Part shown: positions 35,011 to 49,000 of the stretch, piece after piece | How positions within the stretch are numbered: the stretch's first letter is position 1 | Layout: each line of letters begins with the position of its first letter | From: Siphonodentalium dalli | Taxonomy: Eukaryota > Mollusca > Scaphopoda > Gadilida > Siphonodentaliidae | Assembly (NCBI GenBank): GCA_032622095.1 | Contig: CP136062.1 | Span: 57,736,420 to 57,800,419 of the forward strand | Length of the DNA stretch: 64,000 nucleotides | Direction: 5' to 3' | Notes under the pieces: generated by a model | What the model was told of the DNA's origin: nothing | Seen by the model: the letters and a program-made list of their open reading frames with translations, nothing else | Database searches by the model: none | Position numbers and translations under genes: made by a program

Positions 35011-36331
35011 TTTTATCAAAAGGGCATATAAAAAGCCTTAAATTACACAATTAAAATCTTTAAGCTTCAATAAAAGTTACAATAAAATGCCCGATTTGGA
35101 ACGAATGAATGCGTTGCTATATGATATTCGGTTGTCGGAGAGTGGGGACATGACACGAAATAAGTCAGAGATGAAGGTAAATAAAACAAATTTGAATGGT
35201 ATAAAATTGACTAACGTGACTCATCATCTGTAAATATACTTTTTAGCGCAACTCGTTTAACATAAACACTGTCTGAGTTAAACTTCAACGTGGTCTGCGT
35301 TAACTTCAAACGCGGTCCACTCAATTTAAACGCAGTCAACACATTATCAACGCAATGATCGCATTGTGTTGGCATAACAACCACATTGTTAACGGCTGAT
35401 AACCACATTAAAAGGGACACTTAATTTGAGATATACATTAGTATACACGAAGGGTTAACCTAGCCCAAGTCTGCTCGTACAAAAACCAGCTAAGATAATA
35501 GGATAGTGAGATGCTACTTTTAGTACAAGAACGTCCCATTACCATTTGTATGACAGGGTTTACGTGTTAGTGACCAGCTCACATAAAATCACAATTAAAT
35601 CTAATAAAATATCACAATTGCGACAATAATGGGTTTATTCCATAGAAGACATGATATTTGTTATGAAAACCACATCAGTTGTCAATTGAAAGCAGTAATT
35701 TAATGTGAAAAGAGACATTTACCACAGTGTTGACATATTTTTAAAAGTATGCGAATAAATTGACCTCACTAAGTGACATTGGCATATTCCAGAGAAAATA
35801 TTCTAGCAATTGCAAGGTAAACATAAACAAAACCACATGGTCGTAAATTGAATTAATTCTATCACTTACACCTGGTAATTTGTAAATATAAACGAGAGGC
35901 CGATCACGATCGGCAGATGTTAACCCATCCCTTGGCGATAAAAATTTACTATGATCAGCATCATAAATGAGAGTTTTGGTGTTGAATTATATGAGTATAC
36001 TGTATGTACTATTATAGACAAATGTACATAACACAAATATTGGAATGTATGGGTCACCGGCATTTATATAAGAGAATGCACTGGTACAAGGTATGTAATG
36101 CTAAACCAACACAGCCTTGGGTTAAATGTGAAAGGTGTGACCTGAACATGGAATACTTGGGTTAAGAGAGTCCAAGTCTACTGTTAATATCATGTGATGT
36201 TTATTGTTGAATCTTTATTTTAAATTAGATACCATAGCCTTCTTTATCAGATTATTTGCACATTGGCATAAGAGACATCAGAAAATGATATAGCCTTATC
36301 AATAGCTAAGTAGTCCAAAGGCATGGCATAA

Positions 36332-36620
36332 CATTGGTGAATTGGATTTAATGTTGCTCCAAACAGATTTACAGGTACATAACAAGATTTTGTACCGATT
36401 TAAACAAATTTGGTGTGGTGATTCGGGGTACACTTGGCAGAGTTATAATGGTGTTAGTTTTTATCCGGACATCACAATATGTGTACCATACTATGGTGAA
36501 TTGGATTTAATGTTGCTCCAAACAGATTTACAAGTACATAACACAAGATTTTGGACCGATTTAAACAAATTTGGTGTGGTGATTCGGGGTACCCATTGGC
36601 AGAGTTATAATGGTGTTAGT
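36332..36620. repeat. Tandem duplication of a 164-bp segment
   Basis: GGTGAATTGGATTTAATGTT starts both copies (about 36332 and 36496). They are nearly identical through AGAGTTATAATGGTGTTAG; the second copy ends early. Confidence 0.82.
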
Positions 36621-37199
36621 TTTTCAAATTTTCAAACTTAAAAAAATAATTATTTTTAATTATTTTTAAAAAGGGACACATTGGGAACCTTTTTAATCAA
36701 CTTGTATCATAATCATCAATATCAAAATGAAAACAAGTGGTCAATCCGGACATCACAATATGTGTACCATACTATGGTATAGGTACACATACAAATCAAA
36801 ATAAATTAATCAATTAATAGGGGCAAAGAGTGTGTCAAAATAAACCAATATAAAATGAGACATGGTATCAGATGAAAGTATCCGGAATGTTGAGATGTGT
36901 TAATCATTAACTACAGAAATCCATGCAAGTGAGATAACAGAAGAATGATTAATTGAAATTTAAAATGAGAACATCCCTACAAATGAATAATAGAGTATTC
37001 CAATTAAAACTTTAGAACCGAATGGGACAGTCCATTGAATCGTGAATGGGTTACAGATTCACCACTATCATAGAGCTATGTCCTATATACAGTGGCTAAA
37101 AATAACTAATATTTCAATAAGACATCAGTTCTGCAGTCTCTCAGAACACTATCTATGCAGTTAAGCTTGCATTACTGGTAGTTAATTGTAATCTACCTG

Positions 37200-37679
37200 G
37201 GTTATCAAAAACTCAAATCTGTTCAATTCTTAGTTGAAAAAGGGCCATAACTCTGGTATAACAAATCAGATCTAACCCATATTCGAACTCGATCTGTATT
37301 TTGAGTTGAGAAACTCACATACAAAATTTGGTTCCTATCAGTTGAAAAATTGTTGATTTAACGAAGCATTCATGAATTCTATGTCAAAGGGCCATAACTC
37401 CATAAAAAAATATCGGATCAAACCCATATTCGAACTCGATATGTATTTTGGGCTGAGCAACTCACATACCAAATTTGGTTACAGTCAGATAATATTTTTT
37501 TGAGTTATGGCAGCATACATGAATTCTAAGTTGAAAAAGGGCCATAACTCCGTAAATAAAACTCCGATAAAATCCATATTCGAACTCGATCTGTATTTTG
37601 GGCCGAGAAACTTACATACCAAATTTTGTTCCGATCAGATAGAAAATATTTCAGTTATCGCACCATGCGTAAAGTGTCT

Positions 37680-37713
<34 letters not shown>

Positions 37714-37790
37714 GGACAGACGGACGGACGGACTAACGACGAGTGGTCAATCCGGACAACGACACTATGTTTACCATACTATGGTATGGG
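37200..37790. repeat. Dispersed repeat, three copies with CAGA/GGAC tail
   Basis: AGTTGAAAAAGGGCCATAAC, then CCATATTCGAACTCGATCTG, recur three times, followed by a CAGA run (37680-37712) and GGAC repeats, then CGACGAGTGGTCAATCCGGA. Confidence 0.75.
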
Positions 37791-38539
37791 TAAACATAAA
37801 AAGGCTTATATATCGTGAGATGTTCCATGTAAGAAATGTTTAACTAATAAGTAATATAGGACCACTTACAATAAAAATAAACACATATAAATAGTGATGG
37901 AATATATGAACAGGACACGCTGTTTGTTATGGGCGTATTCGACTGACAGCTTTAGAAGCCGAACTTAGCCGAGAACATTACGGAACACTTTGGCTTTCAG
38001 CTAAAACTTAAACAAACTGATGTTAGTCCTAATAAACCGCAATATTCTATGTGTAATTTAACATGAAAGTTAGATTATTATACACAATTATGACCAAAAT
38101 ATGTCACTCTTTCAAATATATATAGCATCAGGCATTGATTTGTTAGGAAAAATCAAGTAAAATAGACTAAAATTCCCGCCACCAACACTGGGCATAACTC
38201 ATGTCATACAAATGGTAACGGGACATTCTCGTACTAAAACTAGCATCTCGCTATCCCAATATCTTAATAGCTGGTTTTAGTATGAGCACACTTGGATTAG
38301 GGTTAAACCTTTCATGACTGGATCCTCACATATAAAAGAGAACCCACTGGCACAGGATCTTTAATGCTTCACCAATGCAGTTCCCGTTGAATTTAATTGT
38401 AAATTAATGAGATATCATTTGCTGAATGAGTATTTGGCATTAGACACAATGCAATATCTGTCACAAACTCTTTGATAATTGGAAAGTTGCTGATGAATAG
38501 TTGCTTGATTTCCATCTATTCATTGTTAGGATGTTCAGC

Positions 38540-38693
38540 TACAGTAATGCCCTAAATAATCAACTTCTTAACCACAGCAGAATTATGGGTAATTTCCGAT
38601 GAATGGCAACAAGCCATATTTCTGACTAAATCCTGAAAAATTACCTATAATTCTGCTGTGGTTAAGGAGTCGATTATTTAGGGCATTACTGTA
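38540..38693. mobile_element. B-family MITE, internally deleted
   Basis: The outer inverted ends are intact. The left arm has lost the segment between GGGTAATTT and CCGATGAATGGC. Confidence 0.85.
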
Positions 38694-38934
38694 GTTTGTA
38701 TGGTGAACTTATTATATTAGCCTCCCTACAAATGAATAAATCAATGGGTTGTGTAAAGACCTACTACATTTTGTATCTGCTTGTGTCACCTGAACATTCA
38801 AATTGATCTGGAGAGAAAGTAAAATATACAATTCAGGCTTATATACATTCAGAGCTGGATCAGAGAACAAATTCAAGAATACATTTGGGACGGCAAACCT
38901 GGCACGCAACAAACATCGTTGAGATGATGTCAAG

Positions 38935-39165
38935 CCTTGAAATTGTATGTCTGACATTTGCAAAATAAATCCCCAGAGGGTGAATTTAGTGACGCTATCC
39001 CGAAAAGTGGGCTAGCATCACTGAATTCACCCTCTGGTGACCTCATTCTGCTAAGGCCTCAATTTGGGGTGAATTTGGTGATGCTAGCCCACTGTAGATG
39101 GCACCATCACTAAATTTACCCTCTGGAGACCTCATTCTGCAAATGTCAGACACACTATTTTATTT
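38935..39165. repeat. C-family hairpins in tandem, no core
   Basis: A palindrome at 38945-39058 followed directly by a second, shorter one (39065-39160). Confidence 0.75.
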
Positions 39166-39237
39166 CCAAGCTTGGATGACGTCTACCGTTAACTGCTGTT
39201 GGGAACAATCCCTCATAATGTATATAAGCCTGAGCTT

Positions 39238-39603
39238 AGTGTGCCTGTCATTTGCAGAATGAGGTCCCCAGAGGGTGAATTTAGTGATGCTAGCCCGCTA
39301 TGCTTATCTTCTCTAGAAAATTCCTTTATTATAAAATTTGTATAGAAATTTTTTAGTTTAGTTTCTCTATATCCCCAAATTGGCAAATGACACATGGCAA
39401 AATTGAGGCTCCCAATGGGTGTACATCACAGTATTCACCATTTGGGAACTTCAATCTGAGTCTATGTATCCCATAGCAGATGAGACAATGCAGAATGAGG
39501 AACCCAGAGGGTGAATTTGGTGATGCTAGTCCGCTATGAGGGATAGTGTCACTAAATTCACCTTCTGGGGACCTCATTCTGTAAATGACAGACACATTAA
39601 ACT
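39238..39603. repeat. C-family composite past exon 3
   Basis: A half palindrome, the core in the opposite order (TTGGCAAATGACACATGGC ... CCCATAGCAGATGAGAC) and a full palindrome (39490-39595). It ends about 52 bp past the exon 3 donor. Confidence 0.78.
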
Positions 39604-39654
39604 CAGACTTGAATGTATATGGCATACTGCAGCACACTGTGTTATTTAACTCAC

Positions 39655-39878
39655 CTCACCACAGGACAGATGCCGCATACCATAAGCCGCTGCTCGCCGC
39701 CATCCCTCGTGACCTTTATTGGGTTCCATGTAACTCTGTAGGATTGGAACCGAGCTAGAATGACCAGCATTTCCGATACTATTGATCAGAACCAACTTTG
39801 TGACAATATGCTGTTTTGCTGTTTTATCCCGATCCAAGGCAGATCTCTTTTTACGGAGATTTAGACGATTAGTTTCTT
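39655..39878 (-). CDS. LLTP-like gene, exon 3, helical domain core
   Basis: A 224-bp exon. The acceptor is TATTATACAG before AAGAAAC and the donor is GGTGAG before GTGAGT. It starts in phase 1, matching exon 2, and ends in phase 0. The peptide opens with a basic stretch (LNLRKKRSALDRDK), then carries KLVLINSIGNAGHSSSVPIL and, after a short gap, GWRRAAAYGMRHLSCGE. The GNAGH...IP.L..Y spacing and the W-R-x-A-A helix that follows are the clearest family signature in the window for vitellogenin/apoB-type lipid transfer proteins. LRKKR might be a furin-type basic site, but that is speculation. A hairpin repeat ends about 52 bp past the donor. Confidence 0.85.
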
Positions 39879-39936
39879 CTGTATAATATAAAACGGGTCA
39901 AAAGATTCAGGTTGACCAACTCTCCACCCTCACATA

Positions 39937-40055
39937 ACCCATTCATGGCGGGAGCTGGGCTGCTGCAGCATTTCAGATCCTGTTCCAGTGCATTATCTTA
40001 TATATGTGAGAGTCTCACATAGAGAGCCTTGCATATATAACAGCATGCACTGGCC
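39937..40055. repeat. A-family hairpin, diverged
   Basis: A CCCATTCATGGCGGGAGCTG start, then a hairpin around TCTCACATAGAGAG ending GCATGCACTGGCC. Confidence 0.65.
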
Positions 40056-43000
40056 TACTAGGCAGTCCTCAACATTGGCCACAGCAATAAGCATTGCCAT
40101 GGAAAACGCCATGGCAACATGCGGAACCAAACATGCCACAACATTAAATTTGCCAGGTATAGTGATGAGCCGATGATCGGAAACGACAATCGGAATCGGC
40201 TGATTGTGGCCCATCGGATGACAATCGATACTCGGGTTTCAACATAGTCATTTCCGATTGTCTAAATAATAATCAGGGGCTTGTTTTTCTTCAATAAACT
40301 TTTTTAAATATGATGAAGTTTTGTTGAATAAATGAGCAGTAAACATGGGGAAAGTGATACCAAACACAAACTTGAAATACAGTCATGTCCTCTTAAATAT
40401 CCCGGCCGTACCTGGGTCTCCTATATTACAGTGGGGATCGCCGGGATACTTTGGGTTAGAGCGAGGCTGAGAGGGTTACGCCTTGATTGCGCATACTCAT
40501 AAATTATTGGCAAACCGGAACAGTTGTTTCAGTCGATTGATTTCGTTAGCATGGTGATGTACACAAAGTACATCTCATGGGACTCATGTACGCCGATAGG
40601 TAACTTTATTGTTCGTCAACATGTAGACATTTTGATTTATGTATGTCAGACTATCAAAAATCAAAATGTATGCATACGCAGTACAACAAAGCTATCTATA
40701 TAGAACACGTAAGTTAAGACACACAGCGTAACACATGTATAAACTGGAGAAACCGAAAGTGCATGTCACGTGACATTTAATTGCGCAGCTGACTTCACTG
40801 TTTGTTCAATTAAATTGAGCATAATATAACATGTGTATTAGTTGTCTCCGGCGTGTCGATTGTAAACCATTCCCATAGTTTGCTTTTAAGTTTTGTCTTG
40901 TCCATGATTCCGCGTAATTTCACCCAACACAACTTGTCATTAATGATTAACTTTAAATAGTCGAAGATAATGTCATTCCATCCAGTCAGCGTCAGGTGAC
41001 GCATTGTATAGGTCACCACCAATGATTTTTTTGATGACCACGCCTAAATCAACAAGTTATTATTTTATATATGCGAGGATGGGTTCACATTGTCCTGGAA
41101 ATTCTTTTGGCCAATTTTTTGGCCATATCAGAATTCCTTGAGCCATTTTTCAGAAAGTTTTGCCAAATTGAAAAAAAAAAATATTAGATCATCGAGAAAA
41201 CAGAATCTGAAACAAAAATATAAAGAACACACACTAACATGACTGAAAATCTTTGAGTTGGACAATGGAAATGCACACAAATGGGAACAACAAAACATGA
41301 AATAGGTCTAGTATATCAAAGCAGGAAAGTGATTACGAAAGTACACTGTTCTAGCATTTGATCAACATTATGATGGTAAGTATAAGCATGCACGACTTTA
41401 GATAAATTGTTGTTCATAAACAGGCTAGCAACTGATGATTACCTGTTAACATATTAAGGGTTGCATGGAGATCTGATGATAATTTGAGAGGTGATTGCTG
41501 ACTACCTGTTAACAGATTAAGGGTTGCATGGAGATCTGATGTTAATTTGAGAGGTGATTGTTGATTACCTGATAACATATTAAGGGTTGCATGGAGATCT
41601 GATGATAATTTGAGAGGTGATTGCTGACTACCTGTTAACAGATTAAGGGTTGCATGGAGATCTGATGATATTTTGAGAGGTGATTGCTGATAACCTGATA
41701 ACAGATTAAGGGTTGCATGGAGATCTGATGATAATTTGAGAGGTGATTGTTGATTACCTGATAACAGATTAAGGGTTGCATGGAGATCTGATGATGATTT
41801 GAGAGGTGATTGCTGATTACCTGTTAACAGATTAAGGGTTCCATGGAGATCTGATGATAATTTGAGAGGTGATTGTTGATTACCTGATAACAGATTAAGG
41901 GTTGCATGGAGATCTGATGATAATTTGAGAGGTGATTGCTGATTACCTAATAACAGATTAAGGGTTCCATGGAGATCTGATGATAATTTGAGAGGTGATT
42001 GCTGATTACCTGATAACGGATTAAGGGTTGCATGGAGATCTGATGATAATTTGAGAGGTGATTGCTGACTACCTGTTAACAGATTAAGGGTTGCATGGAG
42101 ATCTGATGATATTTTGAGAGGTGATTGCTGTTTACCTGATAACGGATTAAGGGTTGCATGGAGATCTGATGATAATTTGAGAGGTGATTGTTGTTTACCT
42201 GTTAACAGATTAAGGGTTTCATGGAGATCTGATGATAATTTGAGAGGTGATTGTTGATTACCTGATAACAGATTAAGGGTTGCATGGAGATCTGATGATA
42301 ATTTGAGAGGTGATTGCTGATTACCTGATAACGGATTAAGGGTTGCATGGAGATCTGATGATAATTTGAGAGGTGATTGCTGATTACCTGTTAACAGATT
42401 AAGGGTTCCATGGAGATCTGATGATAATTTGAGAGGTGATTGCTGATTACCTGATAACGGATTAAGGGTTGCATGGAGATCTGATGATAATTTGAGAGGT
42501 GATTGCTGACTACCTGTTAACAGATTAAGGGTTGCATGGAGATCTGATGATATTTTGAGAGGTGATTGCTGTTTACCTGATAACGGATTAAGGGTTGCAT
42601 GGAGATCTGATGATAATTTGAGAGGAGATTGCTGATTACCTGATAACAGATTAAGGGTTCCATGGAGATCTGATGATAATTTGAGAGGTGATTGCTGTTT
42701 ACCTGATAACAGATTAAGGGTTCCATGGAGATCTGATGATAATTTGAGAGGTGATTGCTGATTACCTGATAACAGATTAAGGGTTGCATGGAGATCTGAT
42801 GATAATTTGAGAGGTGATTGCTGATTACCTGTTAACAGATTAAGGGTTGCATGGAGATCTGATGATAATTTGAGAGGTGATTGCTGATTACCTGATAACA
42901 GATTAAGGGTTGCATCGAGATCTGATGATAATTTGAGAGGTGATTGCTGTTTACCTGATAACAGATTAAGGGTTCCATGGAGATCTGATGATAATTTGAG

Positions 43001-46000
43001 AGGTGATTGCTGATTACCTGATAACAGATTAAGGGTTGCATGGAGATCTGATGATAATTTGAGAGGTGATTGCTGATTACCTAATAACAGATTAAGGGTT
43101 CCATGGAGATCTGATGATAATTTAAGAGGTGATTGTTGATTACCTGATAACATATTAAGGGTTGCATCGAGATCTGATGATAATTTGAGAGGTGATTGCT
43201 GATTACCTGATAACAGATTAAGGGTTGCATGGAGATCTGATGATAATTTGAGAGGTGATTGCTGATTACCTGATAACAGATTAAGGGTTGCATCGAGATC
43301 TGATGATAATTTGAGAGGTGATTGCTGATTACCTGATAACAGATTAAGGGTTGCATGGAGATCTGATGATAATTTGAGAGGTGATTGCTGATTAACTGAT
43401 AACAGATTAAGGGTTCCATGGAGATCTGATGATAATTTAAGAGGTGATTGTTGATTACCTGATAACAGATTAAGGGTTCCATGGAGATCTGATGATAATT
43501 TGAGAGGTGATTGCTGATTACCTGATAACAGATTAAGGATTGCATGGAGATCTGATGATAATTTGAGAGGTGATTGCTGATTAACTGATAACAGATTAAG
43601 GGTTCCATGGAGATCTGATGATAATTTAAGAGGTGATTGTTGATTACCTGATAACAGATTAAGGGTTCCATGGAGATCTGATGATAATTTGAGAGGTGAT
43701 TGCTGATTACCTGATAACAGATTAAGGGTTGCATGGAGATCTGATGATAATTTGAGAGGTGATTGTTGATTACCTGATAACAGATTAAGGGTTCCATGGA
43801 GATCTGATGATAATTTGAGAGGTGATTGCTGATTACTTGATAACAGATTAAGGGTTGCATGGAGATCTGATGATAATTTGAGAGGTGATTGCTGATTACC
43901 TGTTAACAGATTAAGGGTTCCATGGAGATCTGTCTGATCTGATGATAATTTGAGAGGTGATTGCTGATTACCTGTTAACAGATTAAGGGTTGCATGGAGA
44001 TCTGATGATAATTTGAGAGGTGATTGTTGATTACCTGATAACAGATTAAGGGTTCCATGGAGATCTGATGATAATTTGAGAGTTGATTGTTGATTACCTG
44101 ATAACAGATTAAGGGTTCCATGGAGATCTGATGATAATTTGAGAGGTGATTGCTGATTACCTAATAACAGATTAAGGGTTGCATGGAGATCTGATGATAA
44201 TTTGAGAGGTGATTGCTGATTACCTAATAACATATTAAGGGTTCCATGGAGATCTGATGATAATTTGAGAGGTGATTGCTGATAACCTGATAACAGATTA
44301 AGGGTTGCATGGAGATCTGATGATAATTTGAGAGGTGATTGCTGATTACCAAATAACATATTAAGGGTTCCATGGAGATCTGTCTGATCTGATGATAATT
44401 TGAGAGGTGATTGCTGATTACCTGATAACAGATTAAGGGTTGCATGGAGATCTGATGATAATTTGAGAGGTGATTGCTGATTACCTGTTAACAGATTAAG
44501 GGTTCCATGGAGATCTGATGATAATTTGAGAGGTGATTGCTGATTACCTGTTAACAGATTAAGGGTTGCATGGAGATCTGATGATAATTTGAGAGGTGAT
44601 TGCTGATTACCTGATAACGGATTAAGGGTTCCATGGAGATCTGTCTGATCTGATGATAATTTGAGAGGTGATTGTTGATTACCTGATAACAGATTAAGGG
44701 TTGCATGGAGATCTGATGATAATTTGAGAGGTGATTGCTGATTACCTGATAACAGATTAAGGGTTGCATGGAGATCTGATGATAATTTGAGAGGTGATTG
44801 CTGATTACCTGTTAACAGATTAAGGGTTGCATGGAGATCTGATGATAATTTGAGAGGTGATTGCTGATTACCTGATAACGGATTAAGGGTTGCATGGAGA
44901 TCTGATGATAATTTGAGAGGTGATTGCTGATTACCTGTTAACAGATTAAGGGTTCCATGGAGATCTGTCTGATCTGATGATAATTTGAGAGGTGATTGCT
45001 GATTACCTGTTAACAGATTAAGGGTTGCATGGAGATCTGATGATAATTTGAGAGGTGATTGTTGATTACCTGATAACAGATTAAGGGTTGCATGGAGATC
45101 TGATGATAATTTGAGAGGTGATTGCTGATTACCAAATAACATATTAAGGGTTCCATGGAGATCTGTCTGATCTGATGATAATTTGAGAGGTGATTGTTGA
45201 TTACCTGATAACAGATTAAGGGTTGCATGGAGATCTGATGATAATTTGAGAGGTGATTGCTGATTACCTGATAACAGATTAAGGGTTCCATGGAGATCTG
45301 TCTGATCTGATGATAATTTGAGAGGTGATTGCTGATTACCTGATAACAGATTAAGGGTTCCATGGAGATCTGATGATAATTTGAGAGGTGATTGCTGATT
45401 ACCTGATAACAGATTAAGGGTTGCATGGAGATCTGATGATATTTTGAGAGGTGATTGTTGATTACCTGATAACAGATTAAGGGTTGCATGAAGATCTGAT
45501 GATAATTTGAGAGGTGATTGTTGATTACCTGATAACAGATTAAGGGTTGCATGGAGATCTGATGATAATTTGAGAGGTGATTGCTGATTACCTGATAACA
45601 GATTAAGGGTTGCATGGAGATCTGATGATAATTTGAGAGGTGATTGCTGATTACCTGTTAACAGATTAAGGGTTCCATGGAGATCTGTCTGATCTGATGA
45701 TAATTTGAGAGGTGATTGCTGATTACCTGATAACAGATTAAGGGTTCCATGGAGATCTGATGATAATTTGAGAGGTGATTGCTGATTACCTAATAACATA
45801 TTAAGGGTTCCATGGAGATCTGATGATAATTTGAGAGGTGATTGCTGATAACCTGATAACAGATTAAGGGTTGCATGGAGATCTGATGATAATTTGAGAG
45901 GTGATTGTTGATTACCTGATAACAGATTAAGGGTTCCATGGAGATCTGATGATACTTTGAGAGGTGATTGCTGATTACCTAATAACAGATTAAGGGTTGC

Positions 46001-49000
46001 ATGGAGATCTGATGATAATTTGAGAGGTGATTGTTGATTACCTGATAACGGATTAAGGGTTGCATGGAGATCTGATGATACTTTGAGAGGTGATTGCTGA
46101 TTACCTAATAACAGATTAAGGGTTGCATGGAGATCTGATGATAATTTGAGAGGTGATTGCTGATTACCTAATAACATATTAAGGGTTCCATGGAGATCTG
46201 ATGATAATTTGAGAGGTGATTGCTGATAACCTGATAACAGATTAAGGGTTGCATGGAGATCTGATGATAATTTGAGAGGTGATTGCTGATTACCTAATAA
46301 CATATTAAGGGTTCCATGGAGATCTGATGATAATTTGAGAGGTGATTGCTGATAACCTGATAACAGATTAAGGGTTGCATGGAGATCTGATGATAATTTG
46401 AGAGGTGATTGCTGATTACCTAATAACATATTAAGGGTTCCATGGAGATCTGTCTGATCTGATGATAATTTGAGAGGTGATTGCTGATTACCTGATAACA
46501 GATTAAGGGTTGCATGGAGATCTGATGATAATTTGAGAGGTGATTGCTGATTACCTGATAACAGATTAAGGGTTCCATGGAGATCTGATGATAATTTGAG
46601 AGGTGATTGCTGTTTACCTGATAACAGATTAAGGGTTGCATGGAGATCTGATGATAATTTAAGAGGTGATTGCTGATTACCTAATAACAGATTAAGGGTT
46701 GCATGGAGATCTGATGATAATTTGAGAGGTGATTGCTGATTACCTAATAACATATTAAGGGTTCCATGGAGATCTGATGATAATTTGAGAGGTGATTGCT
46801 GATAACCTGATAAGATATTAAGGGTTGCATGGAGATCTGATGATATTTTGAGAGGTGATTGCTGATTACCTAATAACAGATTAAGGGTTCCATGGAGATC
46901 TGATGATAATTTGAGAGGTCATTGCTGATTACCTAATAACAGATTAAGGGTTGCATGGAGATCTGATGATAATTTGAGAGGTGATTGTTGATTACCTGAT
47001 AACATATTAAGGGTTCCATGGAGATCTGATGATAATTTGAGAGGTGATTGCTGATTACCTGTTAACAGATTAAGGGTTCCATGGAGATCTGATGATAATT
47101 TGAGAGGTGATTGCTGATTACCTGTTAACAGATTAAGGGTTGCATGGAGCTCTGATGATAATTTGAGAGGTGATTGCTGATTACCTGATAACAGATTAAG
47201 GGTTGCATGGAGATCCGATGATAATTTGAGAGGTGATTGCTGATTACCTGTTAACATATTAAGGGTTGCATGGAGATCTGATGATAATTTGAGAGGTGAT
47301 TGCTGATTACCTGATAACATATTAAGGGTTCCATGGAGATCTGTCTGATCTGATGATAATTTGAGAGGTGATTGTTGATTACCTGATAACATATTAAGGG
47401 TTCCATGGAGATCTGATGATAATTTGAGAGGTGATTGCTGATTACCTGTTAACAGATTAAGGGTTGCATGGAGATCTGATGATAATTTGAGAGGTGATTG
47501 CTGATTACCTGTTAACAGATTAAGGGTTGCATGGAGATCTGATGATAATTTGAGAGGTGATTGCTGATTACCTGTTAACAGATTAAGGGTTGCATGGAGA
47601 TCTGATGATAATTTGAGAGGTGATTGCTGATTACCTGATAACAGATTAAGGGTTCCATGGAGATCTGATGATAATTTGAGAGGTGATTGCTGATTACCTG
47701 TTAACAGATTAAGGGTTGCATGGAGATCTGATGATAATTTGAGAGGTGATTGCTGATTACCTGTTAACATATTAAGGGTTGCATGGAGATCTGATGATAA
47801 TTTGAGAGGTGATTGCTGATTACCTGTTAACAGATTAAGGGTTCCATGGAGATCTGATGATAATTTGAGAGGTGATTGCTGATTACCTGTTAACAGATTA
47901 AGGGTTGCATGGAGATCTGATGATAATTTGAGAGGTGATTGCTGATTACCTGATAACAGATTAAGGGTTGCATGGAGATCCGATGATAATTTGAGAGGTG
48001 ATTGCTGATTACCTGTTAACATATTAAGGGTTGCATGGAGATCTGATGATAATTTGAGAGGTGATTGCTGATTACCTGATAACAGATTAAGGGTTCCATG
48101 GAGATCTGTCTGATCTGATGATAATTTGAGAGGTGATTGTTGATTACCTGTTAACAGATTAAGGGTTCCATGGAGATCTGATGATAATTTGAGAGGTGAT
48201 TGCTGATTACCTGTTAACAGATTAAGGGTTGCATGGAGATCTGATGATAATTTGAGAGGTGATTGCTGATTACCTGATAACAGATTAAGGGTTGCATGGA
48301 GATCCGATGATAATTTGAGAGGTGATTGCTGATTACCTGTTAACATATTAAGGGTTGCATGGAGATCTGATGATAATTTGAGAGGTGATTGCTGATTACC
48401 TGATAACAGATTAAGGGTTCCATGGAGATCTGTCTGATCTGATGATAATTTGAGAGGTGATTGTTGATTACCTGATAACATATTAAGGGTTCCATGGAGA
48501 TCTGATGATAATTTGAGAGGTGATTGCTGATTACCTGTTAACAGATTAAGGGTTGCATGGAGATCTGATGATAATTTGAGAGGTGATTGCTGATTACCTG
48601 TTAACAGATTAAGGGTTGCATGGAGATCTGATGATAATTTGAGAGGTGATTGCTGATTACCTGTTAACAGATTAAGGGTTGCATGGAGATCTGATGATAA
48701 TTTGAGAGGTGATTGCTGATTACCTGATAACAGATTAAGGGTTCCATGGAGATCTGATGATAATTTGAGAGGTGATTGCTGATTACCTGTTAACAGATTA
48801 AGGGTTGCATGGAGATCTGATGATAATTTGAGAGGTGATTGCTGATTACCTGTTAACATATTAAGGGTTCCATGGAGATCTGATGATAATTTGAGAGGTG
48901 ATTGCTGATTACCTGTTAACATATTAAGGGTTCCATGGAGATCTGATGATAATTTGAGAGGTGATTGCTGATTACCTGTTAACATATTAAGGGTTCCATG

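Larger units (their letters stand above)
31715..35433. mobile_element. Large inverted-repeat element with subterminal repeats
   Basis: The ends TCTCAAAATAAGTGTCCCTC (left) and, reversed, TCTCAAATTAAGTGTCCCTT (right) are inverted copies. Beside each end lie many copies of an AACGCRGTC-like motif (31760-31930 and 35270-35400). The interior includes a B MITE, a C palindrome and a LINE 3' end, so it is old. No transposase or clear target duplication was found. Confidence 0.6.
35455..38306. mobile_element. Large piggyBac-like inverted-repeat element, 2.84 kb
   Basis: TTAA at 35455-35458 and 38303-38306 bracket inverted ends of about 110 bp. The left reads CCTAGCCCAAGTCTGCTC and the right, reversed, CCCTAATCCAAGTGTGCTC; both then carry ACCAGCTA, GATGCTA, TTTTAGTAC and TACCATTTGTATGACA in the same order. 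No transposase is visible; the interior holds dispersed repeats. Confidence 0.78.
31655..39654 (-). other. Intron 3
   Basis: Two large inverted-repeat elements sit back to back (about 31715-35433 and 35459-38302). Inside them are a B-family MITE, a C-family palindrome, a LINE 3' end and dispersed repeats. After them come a B-family MITE (38540-38693) and two C-family elements (38935-39603). No exon is seen. Confidence 0.6.
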
